From Hydrogenophilales bacterium (GTDB lineage Bacteria; Pseudomonadota; Gammaproteobacteria; Burkholderiales; Thiobacillaceae), in NCBI GenBank assembly GCA_016703155.1, contig JADJCP010000001.1, positions 62,001 through 126,000 on the forward strand: a stretch of DNA of 64,000 nt. Reading direction: 5' to 3'. Shown in pieces: positions 49,565-60,207 of the stretch. Position 1 is the first letter of the stretch. Each line of letters begins with the position of its first letter. The position numbers and the translations under genes are program-made. The notes under the pieces were generated by a model that was given only the letters and a program-made list of their open reading frames with translations, searched no databases and had not been told where the DNA came from.

Positions 49565-50812
49565 ATGAAATGCGTGGATGATTTCCGCCTCCGCCTGGGC
49601 AAACACGAGCTGGTGCCGATCATGATCGGCGGCATGGGGGTGGATATTTCCACGGTCGATCTGGCGCTCGAAGCCGCGCGGCTGGGCGGCGTCGGCCACA
49701 TCTCCGACGCCATGGTGCCTACGGTTTCAGACCGGCGCTACGACACTAAGTTCGTCAAGAACAAGCTTAAGCAATACAAATACAACGTCGCCAACACCGA
49801 CAAGTCCGATGTCAAATTCGACCTCGGCCATATCGAGGAAGCGACCCGCCTGCATGTGCGTAAGGCGATGGACGCCAAGCAGGGCGACGGCCTGGTGTTC
49901 ATCAACTGCATGGAAAAGCTGACCATGAACGCGCCCAGGGAGACCTTGAAGATTCGACTCAAGGCGGCCCTGGACGCCGGCATCGACGGCATCACCCTGG
50001 CCGCCGGACTACACCTCGGTTCGTTCGGCCTCATCGAGGATCACCCGCGCTTCCGCGATGCCAAGTTCGGCATCATCGTCTCGTCGCTGCGCGCCCTGCA
50101 GCTCTTCCTGCGCAAGAACGCCCGCACCAACCGCCTGCCCGACTACATCGTCGTCGAAGGCCCGCTCGCCGGCGGCCACCTCGGCTTCGGCCTGGACGAC
50201 TGGATGGACTACGACCTGGCGACGATCAATGCCGAGGTGATTGCCTACCTCAAGGCGGAACATCTGGAGATCCCGGTGATCCCGGCCGGTGGCATCTTCA
50301 CCGGCAGCGAAGCCACCGGCTTCCTGGAGGCGGGCGCCGCCGCCGTCCAGGTGGCGACGCGCTTCACGGTCAGCAAGGAGTGCGGCCTGCCGGACCCGGT
50401 CAAGCAGGAATATTTCAAAGCGGAAGAAAAAGACATCGAGGTCAACGGCATTTCACCGACCGGCTACCCGATGCGCATGCTCAAGAACAGCCCGGGCATC
50501 GGCTCAGGCATCCGCCCTAACTGCGAAGCCTACGGCTACATCCTCGACAGCAACGGCAAATGCGCCTACGTCGAAGCCTATAACCGTGAAGTCGCGGCAC
50601 ATCCCGACGCCAAGAAGATCAAGGTCTACGACAAGACCTGCCTGTGCACGCATATGCGCAACTTCGACATCTGGACCTGCGGGCACTACACCTACAAGCT
50701 CAAGGACACCTCGGTGCGCGACGCCGACGGCCACTACCAGCTACTCAGCGCCGAGCACATCTTCAAGGATTACCAGTTCAGCAAGGAAGGCCGCATCGCT
50801 CTCCCCGACTGA
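49565..50812 (+). CDS. Nitronate monooxygenase-family flavoprotein
   Basis: A 415-residue TIM-barrel FMN protein of the 2-nitropropane dioxygenase group. MIGGMGVDIS at the N-terminus, GPLAGGHLGF (FMN phosphate and active region) and PVIPAGGIFTGSEATGFLEAGAAAVQVATRF are clear. The C-terminal 100 residues add a Cys-bearing segment (RPNCEAY, GKCAYVEAY, KTCLCTHMRNFDIWTCG), longer than in classical nitronate monooxygenases, so the true reaction may differ. The ATG at 49565 is chosen over a TTG three codons upstream. Confidence 0.82.
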   Translation: MKCVDDFRLRLGKHELVPIMIGGMGVDISTVDLALEAARLGGVGHISDAMVPTVSDRRYDTKFVKNKLKQYKYNVANTDKSDVKFDLGHIEEATRLHVRKAMDAKQGDGLVFINCMEKLTMNAPRETLKIRLKAALDAGIDGITLAAGLHLGSFGLIEDHPRFRDAKFGIIVSSLRALQLFLRKNARTNRLPDYIVVEGPLAGGHLGFGLDDWMDYDLATINAEVIAYLKAEHLEIPVIPAGGIFTGSEATGFLEAGAAAVQVATRFTVSKECGLPDPVKQEYFKAEEKDIEVNGISPTGYPMRMLKNSPGIGSGIRPNCEAYGYILDSNGKCAYVEAYNREVAAHPDAKKIKVYDKTCLCTHMRNFDIWTCGHYTYKLKDTSVRDADGHYQLLSAEHIFKDYQFSKEGRIALPD

Positions 50813-50821
50813 AGTTGCTGG

Positions 50822-51313
50822 TCAGGGCTTCTTGAACTTGTTCAGCCACTCGGCGACGATGATTTCCGCTTTCGGTAATTCCTCAGGCTTTAGTCTGGAC
50901 GATTCCTTCCTCAGCCAGTCGCCGGCCACGGCATGGCCGCCCTTCATCGCCAGATCGAACCAAGCGTAGGCCTGAACCGGGTCCTTGGCGACCACTTCAC
51001 CACGGCTATAGATCTGCCCCAAGGCAAAGTAGGCGTCGGCAACCCCTTTCTGCGCCGCCTTCAAATACCAATCGAAGGCCTGGGCCAGGCTGGGGTCGGT
51101 GCCCTGACCCTGCTCGATCATCATGCCAACCTGGAACTGCGCCAGCCGGTCGCCCTGCTCGGCGAGCGGGATGAACAGTTTCAGCGCCTTGGGGTAGTCG
51201 GCGCAGCCATAGACATGCACGGCATCGTCATAGGGGTTGCCTTCGGCATGCGCGAGCGCGGCCAAGCCTTGTAACAGCAGTGCGATCAGAACCAGCCTGG
51301 GGGTGTGTTTCAT
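50822..51313 (-). CDS. Secreted Sel1-repeat protein
   Basis: A 163-residue protein with a Sec signal (ending ALAHAEG) and Sel1-like repeats (GDRLAQFQVGMMIEQGQG, GVADAYFALGQIYSRGE). Such solenoids mediate periplasmic protein contacts. It converges with the flavoprotein gene, with 9 nt between stops. The partner is unknown. Confidence 0.85.
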   Translation of the reverse strand: MKHTPRLVLIALLLQGLAALAHAEGNPYDDAVHVYGCADYPKALKLFIPLAEQGDRLAQFQVGMMIEQGQGTDPSLAQAFDWYLKAAQKGVADAYFALGQIYSRGEVVAKDPVQAYAWFDLAMKGGHAVAGDWLRKESSRLKPEELPKAEIIVAEWLNKFKKP

Positions 51314-51379
51314 GGGTGTTGTCTCCTTTATCGTCCCGGTATTCTAGCCCGAGAGACGGCTATCGCCACAGACGCGCGC

Positions 51380-51658
51380 CTACCGGCGCGGCGTATTTTT
51401 GAACCAGAGGCGCTTCAATACCGCCACCACCACGACATCCGAAAGCGCCGTAATGATCAAGGCCGCCCCGACGATGGACGCGATATCCGCGCTCAACAGA
51501 CTCTGCTCGCCGACGAGCAGCCAGACACCGGCGAGCAGGAAGGCAAACGAGGAGGCATACAGACTCAGCAATACGACCCGCCGACCGGGATCAAGCTGGC
51601 TGCGCTCCTGACCGACGGATGCCTGATGGGGGCCGGGTTGGCGAAAGTCCTGAGTCAT
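51380..51658 (-). CDS. Small membrane protein
   Basis: A 92-residue protein with two hydrophobic helices (about residues 29-50 and 55-77) and a basic C-terminus, predicted in the inner membrane. I do not recognise a family. It is divergent from the cytochrome c4 genes with about 140 nt between. Confidence 0.6.
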   Translation of the reverse strand: MTQDFRQPGPHQASVGQERSQLDPGRRVVLLSLYASSFAFLLAGVWLLVGEQSLLSADIASIVGAALIITALSDVVVVAVLKRLWFKNTPRR

Positions 51659-51796
51659 TCCGTACTCCTCATTGGGCAGCGTTCCGCGTGAGTCCGATGG
51701 TTCTTGATCCAAGTCAATAACGGCCACGCAGTCAAGACACCGAGTGGGCTTGCAAGGTATCATTTTCGCTGTTTTCAGCCTGACTTGGGTGCATAG

Positions 51797-52420
51797 ATGA
51801 GGAAGACCAGACGTTTTACGCTGAGTAGCGCCGTGCTGCTGGTGATGGGTGCATCATTAACCCTCGCCGCGCCGGCCCTGAAGGGCGATCCCGCCAAAGG
51901 CAAGGCACTGGCCTCGGAAACCTGCGCCGGCTGCCATGGCGTCGATGGCAACAGCGAAACGACGACCTTTCCCAAACTGGCCGAACAGCATGCCGTCTAC
52001 CTCCTCAAGGAATTGCAGGCGTACAAGGCCGAGCACCGTATCAGCGAAATCATGGCACCGATGACCAGCCCGTTGAACGAACAGGACATGATCGACGTCG
52101 CCTTGTATTACGCCAGCCAGAAAGCCAAGCCGGCCGAGGTCACCAAGCCGGAACTGCTTGCCGCGGGTAAAAAGATCTATCTCGAAGGCAATTCGAAAAG
52201 CGGTGTACCCTCCTGCGACGGCTGTCATGAAGAAGACGGCACCGGCTCGGCGAAGTTTCCGCGTGTCGCTGGCCAGCACGTCGATTACACCCTGGAGGAA
52301 ATGAAGCGATATGCCTCCGGTAAACGTAACTATGGCACCAAGATTATGCGCACCGTCGCGGAACGTCTGACACCCGAGGAAGCCGAAGCCGTCGCGCAAT
52401 ATATGGCCAGCCTGAAATGA
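51797..52420 (+). CDS. Diheme cytochrome c4, first copy
   Basis: A 207-residue periplasmic protein with a signal peptide (ending LTLAAPA) and two heme sites, CAGCH (Cys43-His47) and CDGCH (Cys140-His144), each followed by PKLAEQH- or PRVAGQH-type loops and a C-terminal Met region. Cytochromes c4 pass electrons to terminal oxidases, often cbb3 type. The stop overlaps an ATG at 52417, and the second copy follows at once. Confidence 0.92.
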   Translation: MRKTRRFTLSSAVLLVMGASLTLAAPALKGDPAKGKALASETCAGCHGVDGNSETTTFPKLAEQHAVYLLKELQAYKAEHRISEIMAPMTSPLNEQDMIDVALYYASQKAKPAEVTKPELLAAGKKIYLEGNSKSGVPSCDGCHEEDGTGSAKFPRVAGQHVDYTLEEMKRYASGKRNYGTKIMRTVAERLTPEEAEAVAQYMASLK

Positions 52421-52431
52421 GGAAATCGCCC

Positions 52432-53124
52432 ATGAAGTCATCCCTGATCGCCCTTGCCCTCGCCTGCCTGAGCGCGGTATCCGCCTTCGCGGCCGAATCC
52501 GGCGCCGCGCCGCAAGCCCCGGCGAGCCCCGCCAAGGTCGCGCTGACCGCCAATCCCGACGCCGAAATCGCCCGCCTGGTCAAATACAAGGCCGACGCCG
52601 TGAAAGGTCAGGAGGCCTACACGATCTGCCGGGGTTGCCATAAAGCCGACGCGTCCGGCAAACCGGAAGCGGGCTACCCGCAACTCGCCGGCCAGCATGT
52701 CTCGGTACTGATCAAACAGATGGTCGACGTGCGCGCCGGACGCCGCGCCAGCCCGAAGATGCACCCCTTCATCGAAGGCGACGTGGTCGCCACCGAGGAA
52801 GTCGCCGATATCGCCGCCTACCTGAACAGCCTGCCGATCCCGGCCAATGTCCAGGGCGAGGGCGAGATGCTCGAACATGGCGAGAAGCTCTACACCCGCC
52901 AGTGCGCCAGTTGCCACGGCAAGAACGGCGAAGGCGACGCGAAAAAATTCATTCCCCGAGTCGCCGGCCAGCATTACCTGTACCTGTATCGGCAAACCCT
53001 GGAAAGCCGCGACCACGGCCGCAACAACTCCAACGCCAAGATGGTCAAGCTGCTGCAACCTTATAGCGAAGCGGATATCCACGCGGTCAGCGACTACATG
53101 TCGCGCCTGCCGGTGAAGCGCTAG
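52432..53124 (+). CDS. Diheme cytochrome c4, second copy
   Basis: A 230-residue periplasmic protein with signal peptide MKSSLIALALACLSAVSAFA and heme sites CRGCH and CASCH. The ATG at 52432 has GAGGAAA well placed; the ATG at 52417 would add five residues. It differs clearly in sequence from the first copy, so the pair is an old duplication. It probably acts in the same electron path. Confidence 0.92.
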   Translation: MKSSLIALALACLSAVSAFAAESGAAPQAPASPAKVALTANPDAEIARLVKYKADAVKGQEAYTICRGCHKADASGKPEAGYPQLAGQHVSVLIKQMVDVRAGRRASPKMHPFIEGDVVATEEVADIAAYLNSLPIPANVQGEGEMLEHGEKLYTRQCASCHGKNGEGDAKKFIPRVAGQHYLYLYRQTLESRDHGRNNSNAKMVKLLQPYSEADIHAVSDYMSRLPVKR

Positions 53125-53201
53125 TCACCACTCCGTCGGACTTCGCCTCGGCTCAGCCCGACAGACTGGCAGGATCGGCGCCCGAGAGGCGCCGATTTCA
53201 C

Positions 53202-54839
53202 TCACCCCGCCAGCGCGTCGCTGACGATGGCCTGCGCCTCGCGAACGATGGCGTCGAGGTGCTCGGCGCTCTTGAAACTCTCGGCGTAGATCTTGTAGAT
53301 ATCCTCGGTGCCTGACGGCCGCGCCGCGAACCAGCCGTTCTCGGTCGCCACTTTCAGGCCGCCGATGGCGGCGCCGTTGCCCGGTGCCTTGGTGAACTTG
53401 CCGGTGATCGCCTCGCCGGCCAGGGTCGCCGCCGTGACCTTCTCGGGCGTCAGTTGCTTGAAGGCGGCCTTCTGTGCTGGCGTCGCCGCGGCGTCGATGC
53501 GCACGTAGAACGGCGCGCCGTACTTCGCCGCCAGTTCCTGATAGTGCCGGCCCGGGTCCGTGCCGGTGACGGCGGTGATCTCGGCAGCGAGGAGACCGAG
53601 GATGATGCCGTCCTTGTCGGTGGTCCAGACCGAGCCGTCGCGGCGCAGGAACGATGCCCCGGCGCTCTCCTCGCCGCCGAAGCAGAACGTGCCTTCGAGC
53701 AGGCCTTGCGAGAACCACTTGAAGCCCACCGGCACCTCGACGAATTTGCGGCCCAGGCCATTGACGACACGGTCGATCATGGCGCTCGACACCAGGGTCT
53801 TGCCGACCGCCGCCGTGGCCGGCCATTGCGGCCGATGGGTAAGCAGGTAGTTGATCGCCACGGCGAGGAAGTGATTCGGGTTCATCAGGCCCACCGAGGG
53901 CGTGACGATGCCGTGCCGGTCGACGTCGGCATCGTTGCCCCAGGCGATGTCGAACTGGTCCTTGAGCGCCACCAGGCTGGCCATGGCGAACGGGCTGGAG
54001 CAGTCCATGCGGATCTTGCCGTCGTGGTCCAGGGTCATGAAGCCGAAGGCCGGATCGACCTTGGGATTGACCACTTGCAGATTCAGGCCGTACTTCTCGG
54101 CGATGGGTTTCCAGTAGGCCACCGCCGCGCCGCCCAGCGGGTCGACGCCGATCTTGAGGCCGGCCTTGCGGATCGCCGCCATGTCGATCACGGCGCCCAG
54201 ATCGTCGACATAAGGCGTGACGAAATCGATGGCGTGGGTCGTCGGCATCGCCAGTGCCTGGCCATACGGGATGCGCTTGACGTCCTTGCAGCCGTCGGCC
54301 ATCAGGGCGTTGGCCCGGTTCTCGATCCAGCCGGTGGCGTCGGTATCCGCCGGGCCGCCGTGCGGCGGGTTGTATTTGATGCCGCCATCGCGCGGCGGGT
54401 TGTGCGACGGGGTGATGACGATGCCGTCGGCGCGCGGTACGGAAACGTGCCGGTTATGGACCAGAATGGCCCGCGAGATCACCGGCGTCGGCGTGAAGCC
54501 GTCATCGGCCTGGAGATGCACCTCGACGCCGTTCAACGCCAGGACTTCCAGGCAGGTGCGTTGCGCCGGCGCCGACAGGGCATGGCTGTCCATGCCCAGA
54601 AAAAGCGGCCCGGCGATGCCCTGCCCGGCGCGGTATTCGCAGACCGCCTGGCTGATCGCCAGGATGTGCGCCTCGTTGAAGCTCTTGTTGAAGGCGCTGC
54701 CGCGATGACCGCTGGTGCCGAAGGCAACGCGCTGGGTGGCTTCGTTGACGTCGGGGACGTCGTTGTAGGCTTCAAGCAGGGCCGGAATGTCGGTGAGAAC
54801 GTCGGCGGGGGCGGCTTGGCCGGCGAGGGGGTGAGGCAT
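53202..54839 (-). CDS. pgm: Phosphoglucomutase, alpha-D-glucose specific
   Basis: The 545-residue enzyme interconverts glucose-1-phosphate and glucose-6-phosphate, feeding UDP-glucose for Ugd. Motifs are VAFGTSGHRG, the phosphoserine loop ITPSHNPP, metal-binding GNDADVDRHG, sugar loop CFGGEESAGASF and phosphate-binding RPSGTEDIYKIYAES. The open frame extends far upstream opposite ycaO, but homology begins at MPHPLAGQ. Confidence 0.95.
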   Translation of the reverse strand: MPHPLAGQAAPADVLTDIPALLEAYNDVPDVNEATQRVAFGTSGHRGSAFNKSFNEAHILAISQAVCEYRAGQGIAGPLFLGMDSHALSAPAQRTCLEVLALNGVEVHLQADDGFTPTPVISRAILVHNRHVSVPRADGIVITPSHNPPRDGGIKYNPPHGGPADTDATGWIENRANALMADGCKDVKRIPYGQALAMPTTHAIDFVTPYVDDLGAVIDMAAIRKAGLKIGVDPLGGAAVAYWKPIAEKYGLNLQVVNPKVDPAFGFMTLDHDGKIRMDCSSPFAMASLVALKDQFDIAWGNDADVDRHGIVTPSVGLMNPNHFLAVAINYLLTHRPQWPATAAVGKTLVSSAMIDRVVNGLGRKFVEVPVGFKWFSQGLLEGTFCFGGEESAGASFLRRDGSVWTTDKDGIILGLLAAEITAVTGTDPGRHYQELAAKYGAPFYVRIDAAATPAQKAAFKQLTPEKVTAATLAGEAITGKFTKAPGNGAAIGGLKVATENGWFAARPSGTEDIYKIYAESFKSAEHLDAIVREAQAIVSDALAG

Positions 54840-54989
54840 GATGAAGCTCCGTATCGAACTGGGTTGCGTATGCCGATATGTTACGCCGAACCTGTTACCG
54901 GGGCGCTTCAGACAAGCATTTCGGGACGCGGGTTTAGGCCGGCCTTGACGCATCGCGTATCCTGTCGCCTGTTCATTTGAAAGCTGCCC

Positions 54990-56705
54990 ATGCCCGCCAC
55001 CGAAAGTTTCATCCCCGGCAAGGACGCCTCGCTCGAGGCCTCCATCCGCACCCTGCTCGGCAAGCTCGATGCCCTGGATTTCCATATCGAGGAGCGCTCC
55101 TGGCTGAATCCGGTGGAGGGCGTCTGGTCGGTGCATATCCGCGACCGGGACTGCACGCTGCTGTTCAGCAACGGCAAGGGCGGCTCGGAACTGGCGGCGC
55201 GGGCCAGCGCCCTTGGCGAGTTTCTCGAGCGGCTTTCGACCAATTATTTCTGGACCCACTTCTATCTCGGCGCCAGCCTGGCCGAGCGGGCCTATGTTCA
55301 TAGCCCGGAAGAACGCTGGTTCGCGCTCGACGAGGCCGAGGCCTGGCCGGTGGACCTGCTGACCCCCGAGTTGCAGGCGGTCTATAACCCGGACAACAGC
55401 GTCCGCGCCGACCAGTTGATCGACCTGAATTCCGGCAATACCGAACGCGGCATCTGCGCCCTGCCCTACCGGCGCCTGAGCGATGACACGGTGGTGTATT
55501 TCCCGGTGAACCTGATCGGCAACCTGTATGTCAGCAATGGCATGTCGGCTGGCAACACCCTGGCCGAGGCGCGCACCCAGGCGCTCTCGGAAATCTTCGA
55601 GCGGCACATCAAGTTCCGCATCATCCAGGATGGCCTCTGCCTGCCGGACGTGCCCGAGGCGGTCATCGAACGCTACCCGCGCATTGCCGCCGGCATCCGC
55701 GACCTGCGTGCCGCCGGCTTCGGCATCGTCGTCAAGGATGCCTCGCTGGGCGGCCAGTACCCGGTGATGAATGTCACCCTGCTGCACCCCGACGACCAGG
55801 GCTGTTTCGCCAGTTTCGGCGCCCACCCACGCTTCGAGGTGGCCCTGGAACGGGCCCTCACCGAACTCCTGCAAGGCCGCGCCCTCGACGCCTTGGCCGG
55901 ATTCCCGGCGCCTGGCTTCGATCAGTCCGAGATCGCCGACGCCAAGAATCTGGAAATCCACTTTGTCGATTCCAGCGGCGTCATCGCCTGGGACTTCCTG
56001 CGCGACACGCCCAACTACGCATTCGTCGACTGGAACTTCGGCACCACCACCGAAGAGGATTACGCCTGGTCCTGTGCCGCGCTCCAGGCCGATGGCCATG
56101 ACCTGTACATCGCCGATTTCACCCATCTCGGGGTCTACGCCTGCCGCATTCTGGTGCCCGGCGTCTCGGAAATCTACCCGATGGAAGAACTCGAATTCGA
56201 CAACAACAGCGTCGGCAATCTGATCCGCCCGGCCCTGGCGCGTTTGCCGGATCTGAACGACGACGAATGCGCCGACCTGTTCGATCTGATTCTTGATCTG
56301 GAACTGGCCGACGACCGTCTGGTGACCGTGCTCATCGGCCTGGCCGCCGAGCCGGAGTCGCCCTGGTCCGGGCTGCGCATCGGCGAACTGAAGCTGCTGC
56401 TGGCCCTGGCCCTGGGCGACGACGACGCCATCCTCGAAGGCTGCGCCTGGATGGCCCAGTACGGCCAGCGCAGCCCGGCACGCCTCAAGGTCTACCGCTG
56501 CATCGCCGATCTGGTCCGGCTCGCCGAACCGGTACCGTTCGAACCGGCCCTGACCCTGCTTTATGGCCGCGAGACGCTGAACCAGGCCTTCGCCCTGTTC
56601 AACCAGGACGAACGTTTCTTCGGCTTGACCACTCTGGGCGCCGATTTCGAGGGCAGTCCGATTCACCAGCGTCTGCTCGCCGCCTACCGCAAGGTACGTG
56701 CCTGA
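54990..56705 (+). CDS. ycaO: YcaO-domain protein, E. coli YcaO type
   Basis: A 571-residue protein of the ATP-grasp-like YcaO superfamily. SNGKGGSELAARASALGEFLERLSTNYF and GNTLAEARTQALSEIFERHIKF carry the ATP-binding Glu residues. The C-terminal domain of about 150 helical residues matches the stand-alone E. coli form, linked to beta-methylthiolation of ribosomal protein S12. No RiPP precursor or dehydrogenase is nearby, so a RiPP role is unlikely. The pseudouridine synthase start lies just after the stop. Confidence 0.88.
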   Translation: MPATESFIPGKDASLEASIRTLLGKLDALDFHIEERSWLNPVEGVWSVHIRDRDCTLLFSNGKGGSELAARASALGEFLERLSTNYFWTHFYLGASLAERAYVHSPEERWFALDEAEAWPVDLLTPELQAVYNPDNSVRADQLIDLNSGNTERGICALPYRRLSDDTVVYFPVNLIGNLYVSNGMSAGNTLAEARTQALSEIFERHIKFRIIQDGLCLPDVPEAVIERYPRIAAGIRDLRAAGFGIVVKDASLGGQYPVMNVTLLHPDDQGCFASFGAHPRFEVALERALTELLQGRALDALAGFPAPGFDQSEIADAKNLEIHFVDSSGVIAWDFLRDTPNYAFVDWNFGTTTEEDYAWSCAALQADGHDLYIADFTHLGVYACRILVPGVSEIYPMEELEFDNNSVGNLIRPALARLPDLNDDECADLFDLILDLELADDRLVTVLIGLAAEPESPWSGLRIGELKLLLALALGDDDAILEGCAWMAQYGQRSPARLKVYRCIADLVRLAEPVPFEPALTLLYGRETLNQAFALFNQDERFFGLTTLGADFEGSPIHQRLLAAYRKVRA

Positions 56706-56709
56706 TCTC

Positions 56710-57444
56710 ATGAGCGAACCCATCCGACTCTCCAAGCGCGTCGCCGAACTGCGCGCCTGCTCCCGCCGCGAAGCCGAACTGCTGATCGCCGGTGGCTGGG
56801 TGCGGGTCAACGGCGTGGTCATCGAAGAACCCCAGTTCCGGGTCGCCGACGAAGCCATCGACATCGATACCCGGGCCGATATCAGCCTGGTCGAGCCCAT
56901 CACCCTGCTGCTGAACAAACCGGTCGGCGCCTGGACCGAGCACGGCGACACCCAGGAGGGCACACCCGCGTTGCAATGCCTCAGCGCCGACAGCCTGTGG
57001 GAGGAAGACCGCTCCGGCCTGCGCCCGCTGAAGCTGCATTTCGCGCAACTCACGGCCTGCGCGCCATTGGAAACCGGCGCCAGTGGCTTGGTGGTCTACA
57101 CCCAGGATTGGCGTGTTGCCCGCAAGCTGACCGAGGACGCCGCCACGCTGGAGCATGAAATTGTCGTCGAGATCGATGGTGAATTAGGCGCCGATGGGCT
57201 TGCCCGTCTGAACCGGGGCATCCCCTTCCAGGGCCGCACCCCGCCGGTCGTCAAGGTGAGCTGGCAGAACGAAACCCGCCTGCGAGTCGCCCTCAAGGGT
57301 TGCCGTGTCGGTCAGATCGCCCACATGTGCGCGGCGGTCGGCGTGCGCATGGTGTCGATGAAGCGCATCCGCCTCGGGCGCATCTCGCTCGGCAAGGTGC
57401 CGGCCGGGCAATGGCGCTATCTGCGCGAGGACGAACGGTTTTAA
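56710..57444 (+). CDS. RsuA/RluF-type pseudouridine synthase with altered active site
   Basis: A 244-residue protein with an N-terminal S4 RNA-binding domain (RLSKRVAELRACSRREAELLI, WVRVNGVVI) and a catalytic-type domain with LLLNKPVG. The family active site GRLDxxTSGL appears as APLETGASGL, so the nucleophilic Asp is Glu. The rest (LVVYTQDWRVARKL, MKRIRLGRISLG) is well kept. It may be an RNA-binding protein without normal synthase activity. It follows ycaO; a REP-like hairpin lies just past its stop. Confidence 0.82.
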   Translation: MSEPIRLSKRVAELRACSRREAELLIAGGWVRVNGVVIEEPQFRVADEAIDIDTRADISLVEPITLLLNKPVGAWTEHGDTQEGTPALQCLSADSLWEEDRSGLRPLKLHFAQLTACAPLETGASGLVVYTQDWRVARKLTEDAATLEHEIVVEIDGELGADGLARLNRGIPFQGRTPPVVKVSWQNETRLRVALKGCRVGQIAHMCAAVGVRMVSMKRIRLGRISLGKVPAGQWRYLREDERF

Positions 57445-57450
57445 TCTCCC

Positions 57451-57512
57451 TGCAGGAGCGACCTCCCGGTCGCGAACCACCTCAAATCGCGACCGGGAGG
57501 TCGCTCCTACAC
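57451..57512. repeat. REP-like inverted repeat, GAGCGACCTCCCGGTCGC type
   Basis: CAGGAGCGACCTCCCGGTCG (57452 on) is followed by its near-exact reverse complement ending GTCGCTCCTAC at 57511, with about 14 nt between. It differs from the GAGCCCGC class at 6378 and 45845 but has the same architecture. It lies 6 nt past the pseudouridine synthase stop and may stop transcription before ccdA. Confidence 0.8.
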
Positions 57513-57574
57513 AGCATTGACAATGCACGATTAATGCGTGCAGTCTATGCGCATTATCCACAAAGGAGACCGCT

Positions 57575-57805
57575 ATGAACGCTGTCCCGAAAAAAGCCAC
57601 CAACCTCAGTATCCGCGCCGACTTGGTCGAAGAGGCCCGCGCCCTAGGCATCAATCTGTCGCGCACGCTGGAAACCGCTCTCGCCGCCGAAGTCAAGAAA
57701 GCCAAGGAAAAACAGTGGCTTGAAGAGAATAAGACGGCTATCGAAGCGTACAACCGCGAGATCGCCGAGCATGGCCTGTGGAGCGACGGCATGAGGCTGT
57801 TCTGA
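57575..57805 (+). CDS. ccdA: CcdA-type antitoxin
   Basis: A 76-residue antitoxin with an N-terminal ribbon-helix-helix domain (KATNLSIRADLVEEARALGINLS) that represses the operon, and a C-terminal arm (WLEENKTAIEAYNREIAEHG, ending W-S-D-G) that wraps the toxin. A good AAGGAG lies before the ATG. The stop overlaps the ccdB start (TGATG). Confidence 0.93.
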   Translation: MNAVPKKATNLSIRADLVEEARALGINLSRTLETALAAEVKKAKEKQWLEENKTAIEAYNREIAEHGLWSDGMRLF

Positions 57806-58122
57806 TGGCGCAGTTCGATGTCTATACCAACCCCAACCCAGCCAGCCGGGCACGGGTTCCGTATCTGGTGGCGCTGCCCAGCGATCTCCTGGGCAACTTC
57901 GATGCCACGGTGGTCGCGCCCTTGCGCCTGAAAACGGACGCCAGTGTCATCCCGGTGCTCCGCCTCAACCCAGTCATGCATATCGGCGACGAAGAGTTCT
58001 TCTTGCGGCCACAGGAACTCGCCGCCATCGCAACGCGAAGCCTGAAGCATCCGGTTGCCAACCTCGCCTCCCACCGCGACGACATCCTCGCCGCCCTCGA
58101 TTTCCTATTCACCGGCTATTGA
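57805..58122 (+). CDS. ccdB: CcdB-type gyrase toxin
   Basis: A 105-residue toxin of the CcdB/MazF fold that traps DNA gyrase. MAQFDVYTNPNPASRARVPY, VVAPLRL and the ending ASHRDDILAALDFLFTGY match the family; E. coli CcdB ends in a W-G-I that contacts gyrase, while this one ends F-T-G-Y. A chromosomal module, so a role in plasmid upkeep is not implied. Confidence 0.93.
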   Translation: MAQFDVYTNPNPASRARVPYLVALPSDLLGNFDATVVAPLRLKTDASVIPVLRLNPVMHIGDEEFFLRPQELAAIATRSLKHPVANLASHRDDILAALDFLFTGY

Positions 58123-58136
58123 AAGAAAGAATCCCC

Positions 58137-59801
<1,665 letters not shown>

Positions 59802-59859
59802 TCAATCCTGTATAGGTTGAAGCTCATCGGCTATGACAGCCCACCATTGGCCACCACAG

Positions 59860-60160
59860 CCGGTTCGCTGATTTGGCGTTGCCGCCTTTTGTCGCCGCCT
59901 GGTGCCAGGCAGATGGCGGCGTGCCGTGCGCCATACCGACAGGCGCCGAAGCCGCAATCGTCTATCTCGGCGTGTTCTGCTCGGTGCTCGGTTTCGCGTT
60001 GTTACTACTTCATCAAACACGACGAAGCCGGCAAGGTGGCGCTGATCACGCTGATCCAGCCAGTGCTCGAGCCATTGCTGGGAAACTGGCTGAATGGCGA
60101 AGCGCGCCCTTGCGGGTCTGGCATGGTGCTGGCTGCATCAGCGCTCGACCTAGCGCGGTC
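59860..60160 (+). pseudogene. Decayed DMT/EamA transporter C-terminus
   Basis: Pieces AAIVYLGVFCSVLGFAL, then after a one-base shift near 60003 YYFIKHDEAGKVALITLIQP and LLGNWLNGE, match the last helices of EamA-type exporters. A further shift near 60110 restores AGLAWCWLHQ before a stop. No start and no N-terminal part are present, so this is a true remnant. The rest of the 400-nt gap between ettA and the GAF gene holds nothing else visible. Confidence 0.65.
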
Positions 60161-60207
60161 GGGTCGGTCCGGAAGCAGCAGCCTGATATGAAACGGCGAA
60201 CGCCTAC

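Noticed and set aside
54840..57053. Minus-strand frame extending pgm far upstream
   Set aside because: It runs opposite ycaO and the pseudouridine synthase, both clearly coding. Pgm homology starts at 54839.
54990..57444. RiPP biosynthetic cluster around ycaO
   Set aside because: No precursor peptide, cyclodehydratase partner or transporter adjacent; domain layout is that of stand-alone YcaO.
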